64,000 bases of DNA from JANQQJ01 sp046290575 (lineage in GTDB: Bacteria; Pseudomonadota; Alphaproteobacteria; SMXS01). The stretch is taken from NCBI GenBank assembly GCA_046290575.1, contig JBKAGX010000004.1, positions 124,001-188,000 on the forward strand. The letters are read 5' to 3'. The position numbers and the translations under genes were made by a program. Shown here piece by piece: positions 17,273-26,507 of the stretch; within the stretch, counting starts at the first letter, position 1, and every line of letters starts with the position of its first letter. The notes below the pieces were generated by a model. That model had not been told where the DNA came from and did no database searches. It worked only from the letters and a program-made list of their open reading frames with translations.

Positions 17273-18139
17273 CTAACATAGCATGACGGGCGGCATTTGG
17301 CCGCTAAGGCCTGCATACGCGCGCGTCACCGCGCAGAACTCATCAAGGCTGAGCGTTTCGGCGCGGCGTTCGCCGTCGATCCCGGCCTTCTCTAGTAGTG
17401 CTGGGGCATCGACACCCAGGGCTTTAAGGCTCGACCGCAGCATCTTGCGCCGCTGGCCAAACGCCGCCTGCAGGACCCTTTGAAGTTGTTTCAGGTCTGC
17501 CTCTGCCATCGGCTCGGGCAGCACCTCGAAGCGTAGGACGGTCGAGGTCACCTTGGGCGGCGGCACAAAGGCAGTTGGGGGAATGTCGAACAGCCGCTGC
17601 GGCTTTGTGCGCCACTGGCTCAGCACCGACAGGCGGCCATAGGCCTTTGTGTTGGGCCTGGCCAGGATACGTTCTGCCACTTCCTTCTGAAACATCAGCG
17701 TCAGGGACGAAAACCAGGGCGGCCATGCCGCTGTTTCCAGCCACTTGGTCAACAGCACCGTAGAGACGTTATAGGGCAGATTGGCGACAACTTTGGCCGG
17801 TCGGCCTTCCGGTAGCAGTCCAACCTCATCGAGTGTTGTGGCGTCGGCCTCATGCACCGTCAGCCTGCCCGGATAGGCGTCTGCGATTTCAGCCAGTGCG
17901 TCCAGACAGCGGGCGTCTTTTTCCACTGCAACAACCTGTGCGGCACCGGCGTCGAGCAGTGCCCGCGTCAGGCCACCAGGGCCGGGGCCAACCTCATAAA
18001 CGATATCGCCTTCTTTGACGCCAGCTTCGCGGGCGATTCGACCGGTCAGATTGAGGTCCAGCAGGAAGTTCTGGCCAAGCTGTTTGCGCGCGCCCAGCCC
18101 GTGGCGGGCGATCACCTCACGCAGCGGCGGCAGACTCAT
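17273..18139 (-). CDS. rsmA: 16S rRNA dimethyladenosine transferase
   Basis: Dimethylates two adjacent adenines in the 3' hairpin of 16S rRNA. The 288 residues contain ARKQLGQNFLLD near 16, SAM-binding YEVGPGPGGLTRALLDAG near 48, and the catalytic NLPYNVSTVLL near 118, then the C-terminal helical domain. The ATG overlaps the pdxA stop. The order surA-pdxA-rsmA is conserved in proteobacteria. Confidence 0.97.
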   Translation of the reverse strand: MSLPPLREVIARHGLGARKQLGQNFLLDLNLTGRIAREAGVKEGDIVYEVGPGPGGLTRALLDAGAAQVVAVEKDARCLDALAEIADAYPGRLTVHEADATTLDEVGLLPEGRPAKVVANLPYNVSTVLLTKWLETAAWPPWFSSLTLMFQKEVAERILARPNTKAYGRLSVLSQWRTKPQRLFDIPPTAFVPPPKVTSTVLRFEVLPEPMAEADLKQLQRVLQAAFGQRRKMLRSSLKALGVDAPALLEKAGIDGERRAETLSLDEFCAVTRAYAGLSGQMPPVMLC

Positions 18140-19194
18140 GCGGCAGCGGGGCGGGCGGCCCGGTTTTGAGCGATCGAGGCGGCTGTCTTCAGCGCCGCAA
18201 TCAGGCTGCGCGGGTCGGCCTTGCCGGTCCCGGCAATATCGAGCGCGGTGCCGTGGTCGGGCGAAGTGCGGACAAACGGCAGGCCCAGTGTCACATTGAC
18301 GCCCTCAAAGAAGTTGAGTGTTTTCAGTGGAATCAGGGCCTGGTCATGATACATGCACAACGCGGCATCATAGGCGGCGCGCGCCTCATCATGGAAAGCC
18401 GTATCGGCAGGATAGGGGCCTGTGACATCAAGGCCCTCGGCCTTCAACTGCTGAAGCGCAGGCTCAATAATCTCGATCTCTTCGCGGCCGAGCGCGCCTG
18501 ATTCACCCGCATGTGGGTTCAGGCCGGTCACCGCCAGCCGGGGCTGCGGAATCGCAAAGTCTGTTTTCAGCGCGTGGGCGACGATATGGGCAGTCGTTGT
18601 AATCATCTTACTGGTGAGGGCTCCAGGCACATCGGCCAGCGGCAGATGAACGGTCACCGGCACGACGCGAAGGCCGGGCACAGCCAGCATCATGACCGCG
18701 CGCGCGCCTTGCCCCGCGAGAGCTTCGAGAAAATCTGTATGGCCGGTATGCGCAAACCCGGCCTCATACAGCGCGGCCTTGTGAATCGGGTTGGTAACAA
18801 CAGCATCGGTATGGCCCGCCCGGGTCAATTCAACCGCCTGTTCGATAGAGGCAATCGTGGCTGCCGCACTCGCCGGTGTCAGTTTCCCCGGCTTAGCACC
18901 TTTGTCGAGGGGAACAGGAAGCACCGGAAGCGCCCGGCTGAAACACGCCCGCGCCTGCCGCGGGTGGCCGATTTCCTCCATCGCGACATCGACGGACAGC
19001 GTACGTGCCCGATCTGCCAGCATGTGCGGGCAGGCCAGTGCAACAAAGGGTGGGACGGCCGCCTCGTCGCGATGAAGCCACGCCTGAAGGGTGACGTCCG
19101 GACCGATACCGCCGGGCTCGCCCATGGTGAGGGCGAGGGGCGTTGCGTCGGAAACAGCGCTACTCGAGTTCGGTGCGGTAGTCGATGATGGCAT
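18136..19194 (-). CDS. pdxA: 4-hydroxythreonine-4-phosphate dehydrogenase
   Basis: NAD-dependent oxidation in the DXP-dependent pyridoxal phosphate pathway. The 352-residue protein shows TMGEPGGIGPD near residue 23, metal-binding His residues in HTGHTDFLEALAG and MYHDQALIPLK, and HAGESGALGREE. The ATG lies inside the surA coding region, giving a 35-base overlap in another frame. The next in-frame ATG is directly before GEPGG and would remove the first strand, so the overlapping start is preferred. Confidence 0.95.
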   Translation of the reverse strand: MPSSTTAPNSSSAVSDATPLALTMGEPGGIGPDVTLQAWLHRDEAAVPPFVALACPHMLADRARTLSVDVAMEEIGHPRQARACFSRALPVLPVPLDKGAKPGKLTPASAAATIASIEQAVELTRAGHTDAVVTNPIHKAALYEAGFAHTGHTDFLEALAGQGARAVMMLAVPGLRVVPVTVHLPLADVPGALTSKMITTTAHIVAHALKTDFAIPQPRLAVTGLNPHAGESGALGREEIEIIEPALQQLKAEGLDVTGPYPADTAFHDEARAAYDAALCMYHDQALIPLKTLNFFEGVNVTLGLPFVRTSPDHGTALDIAGTGKADPRSLIAALKTAASIAQNRAARPAAA

Positions 19195-20452
19195 CGCGCC
19201 GCAAATCGCGCAGATAGCGCCGCGCCATCATGGCGAGCCGCTGGTTGCTCAAGAAGTCCTCGATCTCAGCATAGCTGGGTTCTTGAATGTCGGGTTCTTC
19301 GCGGTCGCAGACAATCAGCACGCGGAAATCATCGCGCATGCGAATCGCCTTGCTGGCTTGCCCGACGTCCAGGTTTTCCACGGCTTCTTTCAGCTCGACT
19401 GGTAGATCGCCCAGCCGTACACGGCCCAGGCTGCCCTGGTCCCAGGCACCCAGCAGGTTTGCGACCGCACCGACGTCGCTGCACCGGCTGATCGTGGCGA
19501 CTTCAGTGTTAATACGCTGCTCCATCTCCGCGGCTTCGGCGTCGCTGGCTTTGACAACAATCTGTGTCAGATCCAGCTGTGTTTCGTCAGGATCGGCGCT
19601 CATCGCGCGGCGTTTGTCGGCAAGCGTGACAATGTAGTAGCCGCCGGTCACACGGATGGGGTCAGATACGGCGCCTTCGCGGAGCGCAAGAATGGTATCG
19701 CGCAGATCATCTTCCAACTGTTCGGCGATTATCCAGCCCTTGTCACCGCCCACGGCGCCGGTCGCGGTGTCAGAAAACTGGCTGGCAACGGCGCTGAATT
19801 CAGTCCCTTCTCGAATCTGGCGGACCAGACGTTCTGCGGTCTGGCGGACTTCGTTTTCCTCTTCGACCGAATTGACGGCCAGAAAAATCTCGCCGACCCG
19901 GTATTCAGGTTCGCCCTTGTTGGAGATCAGGCGCTCCAGATACGAATTCACCTCACCCTCGCCAATCGCAAGGAACGGCCGCAGGCGGGCGTTGATGACT
20001 TCTTCCCAGGCCAGACTGGCCTGAAGCTGCCGCATAATCGATGATTTGGAGGCGCCCATACGCGCAAGCTCCTGATCGAACTGCTGGGGCGTGATCCGGT
20101 TCCGGTTGGCAAGCTCTGCATAACGCTGCTCGACATCCGCTTGGGTGACCGAGACTTCCTGTTCGCGCGCTTCCTGGATCTGCAGTTTTTCATCGACCAG
20201 AAGCTGCAATACGGTCTTGCGCAGCTGGTCATATTCTTCCTGGGTGCGAACATTGCCGGTTGTCGCCGTAATCAGCGCCATGCGCTCTTCAATGTCATAT
20301 TCCGAGATGATCTCGTCGTTCACGACGGCAAGAATACGCTGCACATCATCTGACGATTGTGCGTCAGACGATTGCGCAAACGCGCCGGCATTGACCAGCA
20401 ATACGACAGCCATCGTGCCGAGAAGTCCCAGAAATCCAAGTCTATGCGACAT
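19160..20452 (-). CDS. surA: Periplasmic chaperone/prolyl isomerase SurA
   Basis: Chaperone for outer-membrane proteins such as LptD. A cleavable signal peptide (LLGTMAVVLLVNAGAFAQ) is followed by the SurA N-terminal domain (RILAVVNDEIISEYDIEERM) and a first PpiC domain of about 100 residues near 180-280, with the conserved FSAVASQFSDTATGAVGGDK and GGYYIVTLAD. The second PpiC domain is degenerate, with GSLGRVRLGDLP still visible. The length of 430 is typical. It starts 2 bases after the lptD stop, consistent with co-expression with its main client. Confidence 0.94.
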   Translation of the reverse strand: MSHRLGFLGLLGTMAVVLLVNAGAFAQSSDAQSSDDVQRILAVVNDEIISEYDIEERMALITATTGNVRTQEEYDQLRKTVLQLLVDEKLQIQEAREQEVSVTQADVEQRYAELANRNRITPQQFDQELARMGASKSSIMRQLQASLAWEEVINARLRPFLAIGEGEVNSYLERLISNKGEPEYRVGEIFLAVNSVEEENEVRQTAERLVRQIREGTEFSAVASQFSDTATGAVGGDKGWIIAEQLEDDLRDTILALREGAVSDPIRVTGGYYIVTLADKRRAMSADPDETQLDLTQIVVKASDAEAAEMEQRINTEVATISRCSDVGAVANLLGAWDQGSLGRVRLGDLPVELKEAVENLDVGQASKAIRMRDDFRVLIVCDREEPDIQEPSYAEIEDFLSNQRLAMMARRYLRDLRRDAIIDYRTELE

Positions 20453-20454
20453 TT

Positions 20455-22719
20455 CTAATATCCGTTCCCAAATGCCTCAAACTGCTGTGGCAACGGCCCT
20501 TCCAGCGGGTTGTAGCGATCTCCATGTCGGCGCGATTTCGAAGAGTTGGCCGCACTGAGCACCTTGAAGACCAATTGAAAGCCAATTGACGTTGAAGGCG
20601 GTACGTCTCTGTCATCGGTGAAATCGCGTCGCGCACTCAGTCTGAACCTCAGACACTCGTCTTCATAGGTGATTCCGCCACCTGCCGTCAACGCGCCGCC
20701 ATCCGCTTCAAAGTCATAGGCGAAGTCCGCGTCCAGCCGCCAGTACCGCGACAGGCGAAGCTGCGCGCCGGTGCGGACCTCTTGTACATTGTTGAGTGAT
20801 CGGTCAAAGCCTTCTCTGCGCGCCTCATTGTATCCAATCAGGACTCTAAAATCGCGCGGGCCGAATACAAGGGTTGCCTCGTTACGCACGACCGAAAAAC
20901 CGTCCTTGTCAAAGCGCAGGCGGTGCACATAGTCAAAAGTGTCGGGCATCGAAAGGGATGCTGTGACAACAATGTCTGACATTCTGTCCTGAAGGCCGGA
21001 GTCGGCGGGCAGCAAGGGATCACGGTGAAACCGGTAGCTTTGGCCGACAATCAAGGTCGCGCGGAGGCCACTGTCGGTGTAATGACGCATGCGCAAGCCG
21101 TAGGCAATGCGAACGCCGCTTTCCCAACGGTCCAGGCCTGGAAAGCGGTTGATCTCAAACAGATTGGTCGCATCGAAATCGAAGCTCTGGCTGTCTTCAT
21201 TTGGCAGCAGATCGTTATTGGCGTCTTTGGGGCTGGCGACCACCATCACCATCGGCTCAACGATTTGGCGTGAGACTTGGGCATACCGAACAAAAGGAAG
21301 GCGCCATTCAAGAGCGGCGTAAGGAATGACACGGCCTTCAATGTCATTGTCCGGCAATCGGCTGGCGCTCGATGCGATCGGCGCAAGCGCCGGGTCGTTC
21401 AGATAGTAGCCATCCGCGCGGACTCCCATCGTCAACGTATATAGCTCGCCGAAGGGCGACGTGTAGGGCAGGCGCCAGCGCCCCTCCGCCGACAGCCGGC
21501 CGGTATCACTGCCATCTGTGCGCGTGAGGAACAGAGCGCTGGCATCACCTTCAAAACGGCCGCCGAGCCAGCCAGGCTTGCCAACGAAATTATATTGTAC
21601 AAAAGGTGCTGCGATGGGGGTTTGCCCGGCAATGTCCTCCTCGCGCAGTCCCTGGAAGGCGTAGGCGCCGATGTGCAGGTAGTTGCGTTCGGTAAAATGC
21701 TCGACATAGAGGTGGTTGATCAGACTGTCGGCTCGGGACACATCATAGCGGCGCAGATAGGTATCGTCGGTGACGACTTCCATATCGAAGCCCCAGCGCC
21801 AGCCACCCCCCAGCTTGAACTGGCCTTCGCCAAACAGATGACCGCGAAATTCATCGCCGGGAATGGGCTGGTTTTCGTCATCGCGTTTGGACACATAAGT
21901 GCCGCTGCCCGAGAGCAGATATTGCCCCGACGTAGTTTGGTGACGGAACTCCAGGAACAGTGCCGCCCGCTCTTCGGTCGTCAGCAGCGGTGTAATCGTC
22001 ATGTCCATGTTGGGTGCGATGTTCCAGAAATACGGAACCTCGAGTGTGACGCCCAAGAGCGATGACTGACCGAAATCAGGCGCGAGCAATCCGCTGGCTC
22101 TTTTGACCGTGGCATCGGGGTGTTTCAGCCACGGCGTGTAGGCGATCGGCACGCCAAGCAGTTCAAGATAGGCATCTTTGTAGACCAGCGTACGCTTGTC
22201 CTGATTGTGAACGACTTCCATGGCTTTGACCTGCCATACGGGCTTGTCGTCCGGATCGTCGTCACAGACCTGGCACGCGGTATAGATCGCCCGGTCCAGA
22301 ATATTCAGGCGGCCATCTTCCCGCCGGGCGTTCAGTGCGGCAAGGCGTTCGCCATCGCGGAACAGGATTCGCATGCCTTCGACCGTGCCGGTCTTCAGGT
22401 CACCGGTCAGAACCAGCCGGGTCCCTGTCGCGACATTACCTGATTGATCAACCAGTCGGATGTTGCCGGTCGCCACAGCCTCGTCGGTGTTCCGGTTATA
22501 GGTAACCTGGTCAGCGTAAAGCGTATTGCCTTCATAAACGATTTCGACGTTACCACGGGCAGTGGCGACGTCAGCGTCGGTGTCATAGAGAATTTCGTCA
22601 GCCGCCCAACGAATCTTCTCTGGCTCATCGCCAGTCTGCGCCTGTGCCGCGCCGGCGCACAGGACTAGCGCCAGCCAGAACAGGGCCGTGGCGGAACGAA
22701 TGAAATGAAGTCTTGCCAC
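20455..22719 (-). CDS. lptD: LPS-assembly outer-membrane protein LptD
   Basis: Outer-membrane beta-barrel that inserts lipopolysaccharide into the outer leaflet with LptE. The 754 residues have a signal peptide ending GAAQAQ, an OstA/LptA-like periplasmic domain (TARGNVEIVYEGNTLYADQV), and a barrel of alternating strands to the C-terminus, which ends QFEAFGNGY after a charged tail. Cysteines occur in the N-terminal domain (ACQVCDDDP) and near the end (YEDECLRFRL), so an interdomain disulfide is possible. The start is GTG with AGGAG upstream. The lptF and lptG genes that commonly precede lptD in this group are not here; pepA is divergent instead. Confidence 0.95.
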   Translation of the reverse strand: MARLHFIRSATALFWLALVLCAGAAQAQTGDEPEKIRWAADEILYDTDADVATARGNVEIVYEGNTLYADQVTYNRNTDEAVATGNIRLVDQSGNVATGTRLVLTGDLKTGTVEGMRILFRDGERLAALNARREDGRLNILDRAIYTACQVCDDDPDDKPVWQVKAMEVVHNQDKRTLVYKDAYLELLGVPIAYTPWLKHPDATVKRASGLLAPDFGQSSLLGVTLEVPYFWNIAPNMDMTITPLLTTEERAALFLEFRHQTTSGQYLLSGSGTYVSKRDDENQPIPGDEFRGHLFGEGQFKLGGGWRWGFDMEVVTDDTYLRRYDVSRADSLINHLYVEHFTERNYLHIGAYAFQGLREEDIAGQTPIAAPFVQYNFVGKPGWLGGRFEGDASALFLTRTDGSDTGRLSAEGRWRLPYTSPFGELYTLTMGVRADGYYLNDPALAPIASSASRLPDNDIEGRVIPYAALEWRLPFVRYAQVSRQIVEPMVMVVASPKDANNDLLPNEDSQSFDFDATNLFEINRFPGLDRWESGVRIAYGLRMRHYTDSGLRATLIVGQSYRFHRDPLLPADSGLQDRMSDIVVTASLSMPDTFDYVHRLRFDKDGFSVVRNEATLVFGPRDFRVLIGYNEARREGFDRSLNNVQEVRTGAQLRLSRYWRLDADFAYDFEADGGALTAGGGITYEDECLRFRLSARRDFTDDRDVPPSTSIGFQLVFKVLSAANSSKSRRHGDRYNPLEGPLPQQFEAFGNGY

Positions 22720-22956
22720 GGTGGGCGGACTCCTAGGCAGGACATCGACGGTCAGGGCTCGAGCAGACTAGGCGACGTTATCTACACGCACCGAAGCCTT
22801 TACACTACCCCGTGGTGCTTCTCTCTTAAAGACTTAGGCGCTCATGGGTTTAGCCGCAGCAAAACAACACGCGCGGCCTTCAATCTCGATCCAACTCCCT
22901 TTAGGATGGTCCTCCCACCAGGCGGTTCGTACCGCTCGCTCCAGGAAAGAGACTTC

Positions 22957-24456
22957 ATGCGGATTTCAATTGCAGATTCAGTCAAGGACCCCAACGGCGC
23001 CATCGTGGTGTTCGTCACCAAGGGAAAGGCTCTGTCGGCCAGCGCGGCCGATCTCGACAAGCGAACGGGCAAGGCCGTCAGCCGGGCCATTGAAGCATCA
23101 AAGTTCAAAGGCGATCAGGGCCAGTTCCTCGACATCATCGGGCCGGCCAAAATCGAGGCCGCGTGCATTCTTCTGGTGGGCCTTGGCGATCCTGAAGAAC
23201 TGGATCCCCTTACAGTTGAAAAAGCCGGGGGGGCGGTCGTGAACCGTCTGAAAGAAGCCGGTCCGGCTGCTGCGTCAATCATGGTTGATGCGATTGACGG
23301 ATGGGGTGTTGATGGGGACGAGTTTGCAGCGCGGCTGGCGTATGGCGCGCTGCTGAACTCCTATCGATTCGATAAATATTTCACCAGCAAGGGCAGTGAC
23401 AAGAAAGCGCCCTCGCTGAAGCGCATTGCCGTCGTGACGGAAGCTGCGAAAGAGGCACGCAAGGCGTATCGCCCTCTGGAGAAGATTGCGCAGGGCGCGT
23501 TCTTTACCCGGGATCTGGTCAGCGAACCCGCCAATGTGCTGTATCCCGAATCATTTGCCGAAGAGTGCCGGTCGCTTGAAAGCCTGGGAATCGAGGTTGA
23601 GGTGCTGGGCGAAAAGGAGATGACTGACCTGGGCATGGGCTCACTGCTGGGCGTCGGGCAGGGCAGTGCCCGCGAAAGCCAGATAGTTGTCATGCAATGG
23701 AAAGGCGCAGGTGAACAGGACAAGCCGCTTGCATTTGTCGGCAAGGGCGTCACGTTCGATACCGGCGGCATATCTATCAAGCCGGCCAGTGGCATGGAAA
23801 TGATGAAATGGGACATGGGCGGTGCGGGGGCCGTCTCCGGCCTGATGAAGGCGTTGGCGGGCCGTAAGGCCAAGGCCAATGTGGTCGGCGTGATTGGCTT
23901 GGTTGAGAACATGCCGTCCAGCACCGCTCAGCGACCAGGTGATGTGGTGACCTCCATGTCGGGCAAGACCATCGAAGTCATCAATACCGACGCCGAAGGG
24001 CGCTTGGTGCTGGCCGATGCGCTGCACTACACGCAGGATCGCTTCTCACCGCAATTCGTGATCAATCTGGCAACGTTGACGGGCGCGATTATCACCTCGC
24101 TGGGCAATGAATATGCCGGCCTGTTCTCCAACAATGACGAGTTGAGCGAACAGTTGCGCAAAGCCGGTGAGGCCGAAGGCGAGAAGGTCTGGCGCATGCC
24201 GCTGGGCGAGGCCTATGACAAGATGATCAAATCCGGGATCGCCGATATGAAGAACGTCGGATCGGGCGGAAAGGCGGGCAGTATTACGGCTGCGCAGTTC
24301 CTGCAGCGTTTCATCATCAAGGATACGCCCTGGGCGCACCTTGATATTGCAGGCATGGCCTGGACGGATTCGGAAAAGCCGACAGTACCCAAGGGCGGCA
24401 CGGGCTATGGCGTGCGGCTGCTGGACCGCCTGGTCGCGGACCATTACGAGGGCTAG
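22957..24456 (+). CDS. pepA: Leucyl aminopeptidase
   Basis: M17-family zinc/manganese aminopeptidase, cytoplasmic hexamer. The 499 residues have the N-terminal macro-like domain and a C-terminal catalytic domain with the metal-ligand motif NTDAEGRLVLADAL near residue 345, the lysine in VGKGVTFDTGGISIKPA, and GTGYGVRLLDRLV at the end. The chosen ATG (MRISIADSVKD) has AGGAAAGAG just upstream; the frame stays open 84 codons further but overlaps the lptD start region and is not protein-like. The holC gene follows after 9 bases. Confidence 0.96.
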   Translation: MRISIADSVKDPNGAIVVFVTKGKALSASAADLDKRTGKAVSRAIEASKFKGDQGQFLDIIGPAKIEAACILLVGLGDPEELDPLTVEKAGGAVVNRLKEAGPAAASIMVDAIDGWGVDGDEFAARLAYGALLNSYRFDKYFTSKGSDKKAPSLKRIAVVTEAAKEARKAYRPLEKIAQGAFFTRDLVSEPANVLYPESFAEECRSLESLGIEVEVLGEKEMTDLGMGSLLGVGQGSARESQIVVMQWKGAGEQDKPLAFVGKGVTFDTGGISIKPASGMEMMKWDMGGAGAVSGLMKALAGRKAKANVVGVIGLVENMPSSTAQRPGDVVTSMSGKTIEVINTDAEGRLVLADALHYTQDRFSPQFVINLATLTGAIITSLGNEYAGLFSNNDELSEQLRKAGEAEGEKVWRMPLGEAYDKMIKSGIADMKNVGSGGKAGSITAAQFLQRFIIKDTPWAHLDIAGMAWTDSEKPTVPKGGTGYGVRLLDRLVADHYEG

Positions 24457-24465
24457 GCCCGGCGC

Positions 24466-24915
24466 GTGACCGATATCAGCTTCTATCACCTGCAACGTCA
24501 GCCGTTGGAGAACGCGCTGCCCAAACTGTTGGAGCGGATTATAGAGGCCGGCATGCGCGCCATTGTCGTTGCTGACACGGAGGATCGCGTTGAGGCGCTG
24601 AATAGCCATCTATGGACCTACGACCCCGCGGCGTTTCTGCCGCACGGGTCTTCGCGCGATGGGTCAGCAGGGGATCAACCGATCTACCTGACGACGGAAG
24701 AGGACAATCCGAACGAGGCCGTTGTGCTGGTATTGGTCGATGGCCGTTCGCCATCAACGGTGGCGGACTATGACCGCTGCCTGGACATGTTCGACGGCAA
24801 CGATGAATCTGCGGTCGAGCAGGCACGGGACCGCTGGAAAACCTACAAGGCCGCCGGTCACACCGTCACCTATTGGCAGCAGAGCGACGAAGGCCGCTGG
24901 GAGAAGAAGGGTTAG
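24466..24915 (+). CDS. holC: DNA polymerase III chi subunit
   Basis: Chi subunit of the clamp-loader complex, which links it to single-stranded DNA-binding protein. The 149 residues match the family: ISFYHLQRQPLENALPKLLE, then HLWTYDPAAFLPHG near residue 47 and YWQQSDEGRWEKKG at the C-terminus. The start is GTG, 9 bases after the pepA stop. The pepA-holC pairing is widespread in proteobacteria. It converges with the next gene with a 9-base gap. Confidence 0.93.
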   Translation: MTDISFYHLQRQPLENALPKLLERIIEAGMRAIVVADTEDRVEALNSHLWTYDPAAFLPHGSSRDGSAGDQPIYLTTEEDNPNEAVVLVLVDGRSPSTVADYDRCLDMFDGNDESAVEQARDRWKTYKAAGHTVTYWQQSDEGRWEKKG

Positions 24916-24924
24916 GACGCCTGC

Positions 24925-25329
24925 TCAGGCGAGTTGGCGCTTCAGGGCGTCCAGATCACCCAGGACCCAGGCACTGCGCAGCAGATCGTCTTTGGCAAAA
25001 AAGAATGCTGCGCCCGAATAGCGAATGACCTTACCGGTCGGTGAAAAGCCAAGAATCTGGCCTGAATGAGTGCCGGTATAGGTGAGACGCGCCGCAGCCT
25101 GGTCGCCATCGGTTATCAGTGTCTCAATCGTGTTTGTGAAGTCCGGGAAAGCGTCTCTGATGGTTGCAACATAGGTAAGGAAACCGTCGATACCGCGCGT
25201 TTCGGCGCCAAGTGATCCTCTGAATCGAAAGTCCGGCCCCAGAATCGCAGGTGCAGCAGAGGTATCCCAGCGGTTCCAAAGGTCGCTGTAGAACCTCTGA
25301 GTGAGGTCTTCGGTTGATATGGCGCTCAT
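24925..25329 (-). CDS. SnoaL-like (NTF2-fold) protein
   Basis: 134-residue protein with an NTF2-like fold resembling polyketide-cyclase/ester-cyclase SnoaL proteins: FYSDLWNRWDTSAAPAILGP near the start, RGIDGFLTYVATIRDAFPDF in the middle, and THSGQILGFSPTGKVIRYSG at the strand that usually lines the pocket. No substrate can be named. The frame is open upstream into ndk on the other strand; the start MSAISTEDL is the first ATG clear of the ndk promoter region. It is divergent from ndk. Confidence 0.75.
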   Translation of the reverse strand: MSAISTEDLTQRFYSDLWNRWDTSAAPAILGPDFRFRGSLGAETRGIDGFLTYVATIRDAFPDFTNTIETLITDGDQAAARLTYTGTHSGQILGFSPTGKVIRYSGAAFFFAKDDLLRSAWVLGDLDALKRQLA

Positions 25330-25437
25330 AGGCCCGATCTCGTCTTCCTGCTGTTTATTCTTCGGTTGCCGGTACGGCGGGTTGCGGGTAAACCACCGCC
25401 GATCAAATCCCCGTCCCCCTTGAAAAAAGAAGAGACC

Positions 25438-25860
25438 ATGGCAATCGAACGTACGCTCTCCATCATCAAGCCCGACGCCACCCGGCGCAACCTGACCGGT
25501 AAAATCAACGCGATGCTGGAAGATGCCGGTCTGCGCATTGTTGCGCAGAAGCGCATTCAGCTTACCCGCGCCCAGGCTGAAGGGTTCTATGCCGTCCATA
25601 GCGAACGCCCGTTCTTCAACGATCTGTGTGATTTCATGACGTCCGGCCCCGTCGTCGTACAGGTTCTGGAAGGCGAGAGCGCCGTAACCAAGAATCGTGA
25701 AGTTATGGGCGCCACAAACCCCGAAGAAGCGGCCGAGGGCACGATTCGCAAGACATTCGCTGAGTCGATTGAAGCCAATTCAGCGCATGGCTCCGATTCG
25801 CTGGAAAATGCAGCGACCGAGATCGCCTACTTCTTTGCCGCGACCGAGATTGTCGGCTAA
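25438..25860 (+). CDS. ndk: Nucleoside diphosphate kinase
   Basis: Interconverts nucleoside di- and triphosphates through a phosphohistidine. The 140 residues are standard: MAIERTLSIIKPDATRRN, NREVMGATNPEEAAEGTIRK, and AHGSDSLENAATEIAYFF. The catalytic His is in the stretch SIEANSAHGSDS. The start has AAAAGAAGAGA upstream. Its TAA overlaps the purN TAG on the other strand within CTAA, so no terminator fits between them. Confidence 0.97.
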   Translation: MAIERTLSIIKPDATRRNLTGKINAMLEDAGLRIVAQKRIQLTRAQAEGFYAVHSERPFFNDLCDFMTSGPVVVQVLEGESAVTKNREVMGATNPEEAAEGTIRKTFAESIEANSAHGSDSLENAATEIAYFFAATEIVG

Positions 25861-26507
25861 TCGTCTTTGATAAGCGGGCTCATCAGGCCGTCCTGCGGTT
25901 CGATGGGCCCGTCAATCATCACCTGACCGCCGCTGACCCTCAGCCGGCCCTGCGATAGCAGGCGCACGACAAGGGGATAAAGCTTGTGCTCCCATTCGAG
26001 AACGCGGGCTTCAAGCGCCTGTTCGGTATCGTCCGGCAAAACCGGTACACAGGCCTGAAAAATGATCGGGCCATTGTCCATTTCTGGCCGCACGAAGTGA
26101 ATGGTGCAGCCGGTAAACCTTACCCCGTCTTCCAGCGCCCGCTCATGCGTATGCAGCCCGCGATAAGCAGGCAATAGAGACGGGTGCACGTTAATGATTT
26201 TGTCGCGCCAGCGGCCGATGAAATCAGCACCGAGCAGCCGCATGAAACCGGCAAGGCACAGCAATTCAGCCCCTGATCCGACCAGAGCGTCATGCAGCGC
26301 GTCTTCGAATTCCTCGCGGGTCCCAAAATGCGTGTGGTCGATCACCAGCGTTGGGACATTGAAGGTCTCCGCGATTGCGATGCCGGCGGCGTCGGGCCGA
26401 TTGGAAATCACCTCAACGACGTCGGCAGGGAAATCTGGATCGGCGCAGGCTTTGAGCAACGCCTGCATGTTGCTGCCGCGCCCGGAGATCAGAATGGCAA
26501 TTTTCAT
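25857..26507 (-). CDS. purN: Phosphoribosylglycinamide formyltransferase
   Basis: Adds a formyl group from 10-formyl-THF to GAR in purine synthesis. The 216 residues begin KIAILISGRGSNMQALL, with catalytic residues in NVHPSLLPAYRGLHTHERAL near 108 (Asn and His) and the Asp loop at FVRPEMDNGPIIFQA. The ATG overlaps the purM stop, so purM-purN form a translationally coupled pair. Confidence 0.96.
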   Translation of the reverse strand: MKIAILISGRGSNMQALLKACADPDFPADVVEVISNRPDAAGIAIAETFNVPTLVIDHTHFGTREEFEDALHDALVGSGAELLCLAGFMRLLGADFIGRWRDKIINVHPSLLPAYRGLHTHERALEDGVRFTGCTIHFVRPEMDNGPIIFQACVPVLPDDTEQALEARVLEWEHKLYPLVVRLLSQGRLRVSGGQVMIDGPIEPQDGLMSPLIKDD

